Shown piece by piece: positions 1 through 5,058 of a stretch of DNA of 5,058 nt. The stretch lies in NCBI GenBank assembly GCA_013214445.1, contig JABSPG010000341.1:1-5058 (forward strand). Direction: 5' to 3'. The translations under genes and the position numbers were made by a program. Within the stretch, counting starts at the first letter, position 1, and the number at the start of each line of letters is the position of its first letter. The notes under the pieces were generated by a model, which was given only the letters and a program-made list of their open reading frames with translations, had not been told where the DNA came from and did no database searches. The stretch comes from Ekhidna sp. (lineage in GTDB: Bacteria; Bacteroidota; Bacteroidia; Cytophagales; Cyclobacteriaceae).

Positions 1-225
1 GAAAGATTATTAGGTGTGAGTCACGTTTCTGTGATGAATTGGGTCAAAAAATACCAGATCAAAGCGCCCAAAAATCCCGAATACCGTCCTACTTACAAAG
101 TATTGACTCATAGTGAGTTATGTGATTTTTTGTCAGACCCTGGATTCCTCAATGGATCTGGAATGGTGCTCACCGAACTGGGCGACAAATTTATGATGAT
201 CAAGTGGGAACGGTTTAGGGATTAA
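1..225 (+). CDS. Helix-turn-helix transposase-like protein, 3' end only
   Basis: The frame is open from the first base and ends in TAA at 223-225, so the true start lies upstream; the GTG at 16 is internal. The first 18 visible residues (ERLLGVSHVSVMNWVKKY) form a helix-turn-helix of the kind that follows a zinc-ribbon in the N-terminal or first-ORF protein of IS1-like and related insertion sequences, where it binds the element ends. The remaining 56 residues are polar and aromatic (for example LTELGDKFMMIKW) and carry no DDE catalytic triad. No second transposase ORF follows before the porin gene, so this is either a remnant of an insertion sequence or a domesticated stand-alone DNA-binding protein. 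The family assignment rests on the helix-turn-helix alone and the function is inferred. Confidence 0.6.
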   Translation, partial: ERLLGVSHVSVMNWVKKYQIKAPKNPEYRPTYKVLTHSELCDFLSDPGFLNGSGMVLTELGDKFMMIKWERFRD

Positions 226-274
226 CTATACCGCTTACCAAAAATATACACAGCATAAGGAATCTGGATATGAA

Positions 275-297
275 ATTCTCATTTTGGTAGTGAGAAT
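275..297. repeat. 7-bp inverted repeat, possible operator
   Basis: ATTCTCA at 275-281 and TGAGAAT at 291-297 are perfect reverse complements around a 9-base spacer. It lies about 50 bases before the porin start, in the only non-coding stretch upstream of the putative operon (226-347). There is no T-tract after the second arm, so it is not a convincing terminator for the upstream gene. It could be a repressor or activator site, or chance. I could not find a clean Bacteroidetes TAnnTTTG promoter element beside it. Confidence 0.25.
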
Positions 298-305
298 GGT
301 TTAAT

Positions 306-326
306 CTATTGCCAATCTCACAATAG
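306..326. repeat. 6-bp inverted repeat, possible operator
   Basis: CTATTG at 306-311 and CAATAG at 321-326 are perfect reverse complements, also with a 9-base spacer, 21 bases before the porin ATG. The sequence differs from the repeat at 275-297 but has the same spacer and a similar size, so both could be dimer binding sites placed about one and a half to three helical turns apart. A six-base arm is short enough to occur by chance in AT-rich DNA. Confidence 0.2.
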
Positions 327-347
327 TTAACCTAAAATTCTACTAAT

Positions 348-1631
348 ATGAAAAAGATCCATTTATTATGTTGTTTGATGCTATTGATGAGCTTCTCCGG
401 CTTCTGACAAAGTGAGACTAGCGAGATAGATCATTCTTACAAACCTCTGAAGCTGGACCTATCTGAGGATGGTTCCAAGTATATAAGGTTCATTGTTTGG
501 CACCAGCAATGGCTTCAAACGAGTAATCTTGAAGCAGACACTAAGACAACATTAACCTCTTTTGCTCGGAGAAGTCGATTTTTAGCTTTTGCCCAAATAT
601 CTCCTAGATTCTTGATTCTGACTCACATTGGTCTAAATAACCAAACCCCTGGAAATCTGACTTCCTTAGGAAATAATGGAAATTCTTCTCAGTTCTTCTT
701 GCATGATGCTTGGACTGAATTTAAGGTGTCAAATAATAATGCCTTGTATGTTGGTACTGGACTCCATTATTGGAAAGGGCTAACCCGGTTAGCTAATCAA
801 TCCACACTGAACTTTATGACAATGGATAATACGCGTCCATTCGCACAATGGCATTCGCTGGGTATCACAGATCAATTTGCACGTCATATGGGGGTTTATG
901 CCAAAGGACAAATTGGTCAGTTCGACTACCGAATCGCGATGAATAATCCATTGAATCCTGCTAATGCCTTGGGTGCCGGACAGAATTTTGGTGGTGCTTT
1001 TCCAGGGTCAACCAACTCAGACCTAACCTATGATGGTAATGCAAATGCTGACTCTTCAGGGGACCCAGTGGGGAATACCATCATCGAAGGTTATTTCAGA
1101 TATAATCTCTTTAATACCGAATCAACTAAGCTACCTTATCAGGTAGGTACGTATCATGGCAAAAAGAAGGTTCTTGGAATTGGTTTAGGCTTCTTCAGTC
1201 ATGGTAAGGGCATGTACAACAATGTGACAAATGAGCATGAAAGTGTATTCCATATCGCAGGAGATGTCTTCTACGATGCTCCAGTTGGTGGAAATGGAAA
1301 TGCGATTAATGCATACGCTTCATTTATCAATTTCAATTATGGAGAAAATTACGTTTCCCGGTGGGCAGGAACGGGATCCAACCTGTACGCTCAGTTTGGC
1401 TACTTCATCAAAGACTTGAAATTGATGCCATACATCGCTTACCAGTCGGGTAGCTATGAGGCACTGCAAGATAATATTACTGCCACTGACATTGGTGTGA
1501 ACTACTATGTCAATGGGCATTTTGCAAAAGTCACTTTAGAATATCACACCATTCGTGGTGATTATCGTGATGCTCCAGGAACTAATGGTGACGTTACTCG
1601 CTGGAGACTCCAAACACATATTTTCCTTTAA
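348..1631 (+). pseudogene. Outer-membrane porin-like gene interrupted by an in-frame TGA
   Basis: Reading from ATG at 348 gives a signal peptide of 19 residues (MKKIHLLCCLMLLMSFSGF), then TGA at codon 20 (405-407), then 407 further codons in the same frame to TAA at 1629-1631. The downstream part begins QSETSEIDHSY, as the mature end of such a protein should, so one gene of about 427 residues is split by one stop codon. There is no ATG, GTG or TTG in frame between the TGA and TTG 612, so reinitiation would lose the signal peptide and about 67 mature residues. The mature part is rich in Gly, Asn, Tyr and alternating aromatic residues, has no long hydrophobic helix, and ends in HIFL, which fits a beta-barrel. 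I recognise it as the porin-like protein found beside DUF4212/symporter pairs in Bacteroidetes; diffusion of the symporter substrate is inferred. It is a nonsense allele, a sequencing error or, less likely, a readthrough gene. Confidence 0.75.
405..407 (+). other. In-frame TGA at the signal-peptide cleavage position
   Basis: This is the only in-frame stop between ATG 348 and TAA 1629-1631. It replaces codon 20, immediately before Gln-Ser-Glu, where Ala, Ser or Gly is normally expected at the -1 site of signal peptidase I. A Ser TCA, a Gly GGA or a Trp TGG codon would each reach TGA by one substitution; Ala GCN would need two. The following base is C, and UGA-C is known as a comparatively leaky stop context. 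All complete genes here end in TAA. Confidence 0.85.
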
Positions 1632-1651
1632 AATCTAAATCCTAACAAATT

Positions 1652-1906
1652 ATGTCTAACAATATGAAAGAATATTGGAAGAGGAACCTGAAGTATTTAG
1701 CAATTCTTCTTTCAATCTGGTTTGTGGTGTCCTACGGATGCGGCATACTGTTCGCAGATGCACTTAACAGCATCAAAATAGGGGGCTTTCCTCTTGGTTT
1801 TTGGTTTGCCCAGCAAGGGTCAATCTATGTCTTTGTTGTATTGATTTTCGTCTACGTCCGGCTGATGAACAAGCTGGATCAGGAATTTGATGTTGACGAA
1901 AAATAA
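1652..1906 (+). CDS. DUF4212 small subunit of a sodium:solute symporter
   Basis: This 84-residue protein has two membrane helices, at about residues 15-36 and 55-73, joined by a short loop with the segment GGFPLGFWFAQQGS (44-57) that I recognise as typical of DUF4212, the putative symporter small subunit family (TIGR03647). The N-terminus is basic and the C-terminus is acidic (EFDVDEK). In this family the small protein is encoded directly before its large partner and is taken to be a subunit or assembly partner, as the DUF485 protein YjcH is placed before ActP. Here it lies 20 bases after the porin and 19 bases before the large symporter gene, which agrees with co-transcription. The leader is A-rich without a Shine-Dalgarno motif, normal for Bacteroidetes. 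The biochemical role of the family is not firmly established. Confidence 0.9.
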   Translation: MSNNMKEYWKRNLKYLAILLSIWFVVSYGCGILFADALNSIKIGGFPLGFWFAQQGSIYVFVVLIFVYVRLMNKLDQEFDVDEK

Positions 1907-1925
1907 CCTTTAAACTAAAGAAACT

Positions 1926-3617
1926 ATGGATCCGCAAATTTGGACTTATATAATGGTAGGTGTCACATTCGCCATCTACATCGGGGTAGCAATTTGGGCT
2001 AAGGCCGGTTCTACCAAAGAGTTTTACGTGGCTGGTGGTGGAGTGCCTCCATTAGCAAATGGAATGGCGACTGCTGCAGACTGGATGTCAGCTGCATCTT
2101 TCCTTTCCATGGCAGGATTGATTTCCTTCATGGGATTTGGTGGTGCGCAGTACCTGATGGGATGGACCGGAGGTTATGTTTTGCTTGCGCTGCTGCTTGC
2201 ACCGTACCTAAGAAAATTTGGAAAATTTACTGTGCCTGATTTTATCGGAGAGCGCTACTATTCCAAGATAGCAAGACTTGTAGCGCTGATTTGTGCACTT
2301 TTCGTTTCGTTTACCTACGTAGTAGGGCAAATGAAAGGAGTAGGGGTAGCCTTTTCCCGATTCCTGCAGGTAGAGTTTGAAACTGGTGTATTTATCGGTA
2401 TCGGAATTGTATTCTTCTACGCTGTACTGGGTGGTATGAAAGGGATTACATATACGCAAGTAGCGCAGTACTGTGTATTGATTTTTGCTTTCACCGTGCC
2501 CGCTATCTTCATTTCATTGCAAATGACTGGCAACCCCATTCCTCAATTAGGTTTCGGAGGCAAGACAGTGGATGGAGCATTCTTATTGGATACCCTAAAT
2601 CAACTTTCGGTCGATCTGGGATTCGCTGAATACACTGCAGTTAATACAGGCAATACGGTGAATATGTTCTTTATAACAGCAGCCTTGATGTTTGGTACGG
2701 CAGGCCTGCCCCACGTTATTGTAAGGTTCTTTACTGTGCCAAAAGTGAAGGATGCTCGTATTTCAGCAGGATGGGCGCTCCTATTTATAGCCATACTATA
2801 TACTACTGCTCCTGCAGTGGCTGCTTTTGCAAGAACAAACCTGATTAATACGGTTTCTGAGGCAGAGTACTCGGATGTGCCAGCGTGGTTTACGAATTGG
2901 GAAAAAACGGGGCTATTGTCATTTGACGATAAAAATGGTGATGGTAAGATTCAATATGTAGCTGATGCGGAAGTAAATGAGCTGTCCATTGATAGAGATA
3001 TTATGGTACTAGCCAATCCTGAGATCGCAGACTTGCCAGCATGGGTTGTTGCTTTGGTAGTTGCAGGAGGCTTGGCAGCTGCTCTTTCAACAGCTGCAGG
3101 ATTGTTACTTGTAATTTCAACCTCAATTTCTCATGACCTATTAAAGAGCTATCTAAAACCTGATATTTCGGAGAAGAATGAGCTTCTTGCCGCCAGAATA
3201 AGTATTGCTGTTGCAGTGGTTGGTGCTGGTCTAGCTGGACTTGTTCAATTAGGTTTTGTTGCACAGGTGGTTGCTTTTGCATTCGGTTTGGCAGCATCTT
3301 CTTTCTTCCCAGCGATCATTCTCGGAGTGTTCGACAAGCGAATGAACCGAGAGGGCGCAGTTGCTGGTATGATTGTCGGAATACTCTTTACTGCATCCTA
3401 CATCATTTATTTCAAGCCGGCATTAGGCGGTCCGGGCACACCGGAGGGTTACTGGTTCGGAATTTCTCCAGAGGGAATTGGTACGCTTGGCATGCTCATC
3501 AACCTAATTGTGTCAGTAGTGGTTTCTAGGCTTACGCCAGAGACTCCTAAGGAGGTGCAGGAGTTGACGGAGAGCATCAGATACCCTCGAGGTGCAGGTG
3601 AGGCACAGGATCACTAA
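1926..3617 (+). CDS. Sodium:solute symporter, acetate-permease-like (VC_2705-type) large subunit
   Basis: This 563-residue, complete inner-membrane protein of the SSS family should import a small organic acid with Na+. Hydrophobicity supports about 13 helices. Family landmarks include KEFYVAGGGVPPLANGMATA (31-50), FTVPDFIGERY (101-111), GGMKGITYTQVAQ (169-181), GTAGLPHVIVRFFT (257-270) and the small-residue helix GGLAAALSTAAGLLL (381-395), which corresponds by position to the Na2-site helix of the family. Together with the DUF4212 gene before it, this places it in the group described by TIGR03648. A long hydrophilic loop at about 304-370, between helices 8 and 9, contains the calcium-loop-like DKNGDGKI at 335-342; it should be periplasmic if the N-terminus is outside. 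Acetate, propionate, pyruvate or similar substrates are possible; specificity cannot be read from the sequence. The start is ATG 1926, 19 bases after the small subunit. Confidence 0.92.
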   Translation: MDPQIWTYIMVGVTFAIYIGVAIWAKAGSTKEFYVAGGGVPPLANGMATAADWMSAASFLSMAGLISFMGFGGAQYLMGWTGGYVLLALLLAPYLRKFGKFTVPDFIGERYYSKIARLVALICALFVSFTYVVGQMKGVGVAFSRFLQVEFETGVFIGIGIVFFYAVLGGMKGITYTQVAQYCVLIFAFTVPAIFISLQMTGNPIPQLGFGGKTVDGAFLLDTLNQLSVDLGFAEYTAVNTGNTVNMFFITAALMFGTAGLPHVIVRFFTVPKVKDARISAGWALLFIAILYTTAPAVAAFARTNLINTVSEAEYSDVPAWFTNWEKTGLLSFDDKNGDGKIQYVADAEVNELSIDRDIMVLANPEIADLPAWVVALVVAGGLAAALSTAAGLLLVISTSISHDLLKSYLKPDISEKNELLAARISIAVAVVGAGLAGLVQLGFVAQVVAFAFGLAASSFFPAIILGVFDKRMNREGAVAGMIVGILFTASYIIYFKPALGGPGTPEGYWFGISPEGIGTLGMLINLIVSVVVSRLTPETPKEVQELTESIRYPRGAGEAQDH

Positions 3618-3648
3618 ATGCGTGATTGAATCTAAGTAGTTTGAAAGG

Positions 3649-3837
3649 ATGAATTCGAAGAGCAAAATATCGGTTATCGCAATCTTCATAGCCTTCTTCT
3701 TGCTTTTCAATTCACCCTTTATCACTTCTCCATCGGGAATGGTGGGTGGCATACCTACCATCATGATATACATAGGTGTATGTTGGATTATCCTCATCGC
3801 ATTGATGAGGATAGTCTTTTTTAGAAAGAGCGAATAA
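3649..3837 (+). CDS. Small two-helix membrane protein of unknown function
   Basis: This 62-residue protein has a short basic N-terminus (MNSKSK), a hydrophobic helix at about 7-24, a loop with Pro and Gly (SPFITSPSGMVGGIP, 22-36) and a second helix at about 37-57, ending in RKSE. I do not recognise a named family with confidence. Size, topology and a Gly-x-Pro before the second helix recall DUF3311-type small proteins that accompany SSS transporters, but this is only a resemblance. It lies 31 bases after the symporter and just before the symporter-like sensor kinase, so it may assist either. The purine stretch GAAAGG abuts the ATG with no spacing, too close for a standard Shine-Dalgarno site. 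The last codons contain a terminator-like hairpin (3785-3822), so its translation could affect expression of the kinase. Coding status is supported by the in-frame membrane pattern and operon position. Confidence 0.72.
   Translation: MNSKSKISVIAIFIAFFLLFNSPFITSPSGMVGGIPTIMIYIGVCWIILIALMRIVFFRKSE
3785..3822 (+). terminator. Intrinsic-terminator-like hairpin inside a coding sequence (possible attenuator)
   Basis: The arms TCCTCATC (3791-3798) and GATGAGGA (3804-3811) pair perfectly around the 5-base loop GCATT. Pairing extends outward with A3790-T3812, T3789-A3813, a U-G pair 3788/3814, A3787-T3815 and G3786-C3816, giving 13 pairs in all. Six T residues (3817-3822) follow at once, the classic arrangement of a Rho-independent terminator on the + strand. 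It lies in the last codons of the small membrane gene, ending 15 bases before that gene's stop and about 30 bases before the kinase start. A ribosome translating to the stop at 3835-3837 would cover the hairpin, so termination might occur mainly when translation is poor. Termination activity is inferred from structure only. Confidence 0.6.
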
Positions 3838-3851
3838 AACAGAATGATCTC

Positions 3852-5058
3852 TTGGACACCTGGAAGACCATATTGATTGCACTTGGATACCTTGGGATTC
3901 TCTTTATCATAGCCCATTTGGTAGACAAGAGAGCCAAAGTAGTTGGCAAGTTGAAGGGATACCGGTGGATCTACGCTTTATCGATACCGGTATATTGCAC
4001 GGCTTGGACCTTTTATGGCAGTGTAGGTAAGGCGGTAAATGATGGCTGGGAATTTTTAGCCATTTATGTTGGTCCGTTATTGACTATGCCTCTGTGGTGG
4101 ATTGTGATTCGAAAAATGATCAAAATTTGCGAAAAGCAACGAATTTCTACACTTCCCGATCTATTAGCATCGCGCTATGGCAAAAGCCTCTCTATAAGCG
4201 TATTTTCTAGTTTATTAATTGTATTGGGAATTATTCCCTACATATCCATTCAGCTGAAGTCTATCACAGATTCTTTTGAATTGTTGAATTTTGGAGCTTA
4301 TCAGGATTTTGACTCTAAAGTCTTTTTTCTAAACGATACAGCATTCTATCTGGCCATTATCTTGGCGATTTTCATCGTATTATTCGTTTTTCGCTCCATA
4401 GAAACTACTAATAAGCATCATGGGATGATGGGAGCCATTGCTGTTGATTCTGTGGTAAAGCTCATTGCCTTTCTAGCTGTGGGCGTTTATGTTACCTATG
4501 GTTTATTCGATGGATTTGGGGATATCTTTCGACAGGCAGAGGAGGCATCAATAACTAGGTTCAACCAAATAGCGCCAGATCGTGGATTTGAATGGTTTTT
4601 TCTATTGCTGCTGAGTATGTCAGCGATTATGCTCTTACCTAGACAGTTTCAGGTAACTATTGCAGAAAATACGGATGAAGATCATTTGAAAACCAGTATG
4701 TGGGTTTTTCCATTGTATCTGCTGCTAATTAATATTTTCGTAGTGCCCATTGCTTTGGGCGGTGGATTGAAGTTAGATACTTCAGTAGATCCTGATTCAT
4801 ACGTCTTGGTGCTACCCCTGATGAACGGCCAATCTGGTCTTGCTTTGCTCACTTTCTTCGGCGGTTTTTCAGCAGCTACTGGAATGATTATCGTGTCAGT
4901 TATTGCGCTTAGCTTGATCGTGAGCAATAACTTGATTGTGCCCTACATTTTGAAGGGAGCTGACAAGTTTTCTCTTTATGCAAACACCCCTCTGCGTTCA
5001 AGAAAAATTGCTGTTTTTTGGATTTTGATATTGGCTTATCTGTACTACAGGTTGGTAG
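3852..5058 (+). CDS. SSS-type sensor histidine kinase (CbrA/CrbS-like), N-terminal membrane part
   Basis: The frame is open from after TAG 3822-3824 to the window end, giving about 402 residues from TTG 3852 with no stop or frameshift. It encodes a sodium-symporter-like domain of about a dozen helices that lacks the transporter's own landmarks but has those of sensor kinases such as CbrA: TAWTFYGSVG (50-59), GWEFLAIYVGP (65-75), RISTLPDLLASRYG (97-110), LPRQFQVTIAEN (262-273) and GGFSAATGMIIVSVIALSL (337-355). The PAS, HisKA and ATPase domains expected after this region lie beyond the window, so kinase identity is inferred from the type of SSS domain. CrbS- and CbrA-type kinases control acetate and carbon-source use with an NtrC- or LuxR-type regulator. 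No ATG is available: TTG 3852 gives MDTWKTILIALGYLG, while ATA 3834 overlaps the previous stop as ATAA. The start is uncertain. Confidence 0.85.
   Translation, partial: MDTWKTILIALGYLGILFIIAHLVDKRAKVVGKLKGYRWIYALSIPVYCTAWTFYGSVGKAVNDGWEFLAIYVGPLLTMPLWWIVIRKMIKICEKQRISTLPDLLASRYGKSLSISVFSSLLIVLGIIPYISIQLKSITDSFELLNFGAYQDFDSKVFFLNDTAFYLAIILAIFIVLFVFRSIETTNKHHGMMGAIAVDSVVKLIAFLAVGVYVTYGLFDGFGDIFRQAEEASITRFNQIAPDRGFEWFFLLLLSMSAIMLLPRQFQVTIAENTDEDHLKTSMWVFPLYLLLINIFVVPIALGGGLKLDTSVDPDSYVLVLPLMNGQSGLALLTFFGGFSAATGMIIVSVIALSLIVSNNLIVPYILKGADKFSLYANTPLRSRKIAVFWILILAYLYYRLV

Noticed and set aside
1231..1520. Short alternative-frame ORFs on both strands within the porin
   Set aside because: They are overlapping shadows without domain features; the main frame explains the composition.
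612..1631. Porin as a separate 339-residue protein starting at TTG 612
   Set aside because: The start falls inside a conserved-looking strand (FLILTHIGLNN) and lacks a signal peptide, whereas the same frame continues upstream to a signal peptide with only one stop between.
3075..3097. GCAGCTG-N9-CAGCTGC inverted repeat in the symporter gene
   Set aside because: It arises from repeated Ala-Ala codons in AAALSTAA, has no T-tract, and the protein motif explains it.
3001..3297. 98-codon - strand frame rich in Gln and Leu
   Set aside because: It is a shadow of the symporter helices: Ala/Leu/Val codons read in reverse give Gln/Leu-rich sequence.
3766..3783. Small hairpin ATACA-TAGG-TGTAT just before the terminator-like stem, considered as an anti-terminator or riboswitch part
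   Set aside because: It has only five perfect pairs and no complementarity to the terminator arm that would create alternative folds.
3844..3876. ATG at 3844 as the kinase start
   Set aside because: It is in a different frame and meets TGA after ten codons; the kinase frame needs no frameshift from 3825 on.
3513..3917. 134-codon open frame on the - strand spanning the symporter end, the small gene and the kinase start
   Set aside because: It is antisense to three better-supported + strand genes, its translation has mixed low-complexity and no recognisable domain, and it spans their boundaries. The hairpin at 3785-3822 has its T-tract only in the + direction.
1..5058. CRISPR arrays, tRNA or rRNA genes, phage or defence genes
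   Set aside because: No regularly spaced repeats, cloverleaf-type sequence, rRNA-like blocks or defence-type proteins were seen on either strand.

Overview
The window looks like a chromosomal piece from an aerobic, heterotrophic member of the Bacteroidetes, probably of the Cyclobacteriaceae/Cytophagales type. The evidence is moderate AT content, starts preceded by A/T-rich leaders without clear Shine-Dalgarno sites, TAA as the stop of every complete reading frame, and proteins recognisable as typical of that phylum. The assignment comes from remembered family resemblance, not from a search.

Layout, all on the + strand: (1) 1-225, the 3' end of a small helix-turn-helix protein resembling the DNA-binding part of an insertion-sequence transposase, cut by the window edge and with no catalytic ORF after it; (2) 226-347, a short non-coding leader with two small inverted repeats; (3) 348-1631, an outer-membrane porin-like gene whose signal peptide is separated from the mature protein by one in-frame TGA at 405-407; (4) 1652-1906, a DUF4212 small subunit; (5) 1926-3617, a large sodium:solute symporter of the acetate-permease-like (VC_2705-type) group; (6) 3649-3837, a 62-residue two-helix membrane protein with an intrinsic-terminator-like hairpin inside its last codons; (7) 3852 to the window end, the transporter-like membrane half of a CbrA/CrbS-type sensor histidine kinase, which is open at the 3' edge and has no ATG start. 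No stretch over 300 bases lacks a gene.

Genes 3 to 7 are separated by only 14 to 31 bases and probably form one transport-and-sensing operon. The porin would pass a small carboxylate across the outer membrane, the DUF4212/symporter pair would import it with sodium, and the kinase, which carries a symporter-like domain of its own, would report on the same kind of substrate. Acetate or another short monocarboxylate is the best guess for the substrate, from family knowledge only.

The points most worth checking are the in-frame TGA in the porin, the terminator-like hairpin buried in the small membrane gene just before the kinase, and the missing kinase start codon, where ATAA stands where an ATGA stop/start overlap would be expected. 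No clearly new system was found; the novelty lies in possible regulation (translation-dependent attenuation) or decay of a known kind of locus.
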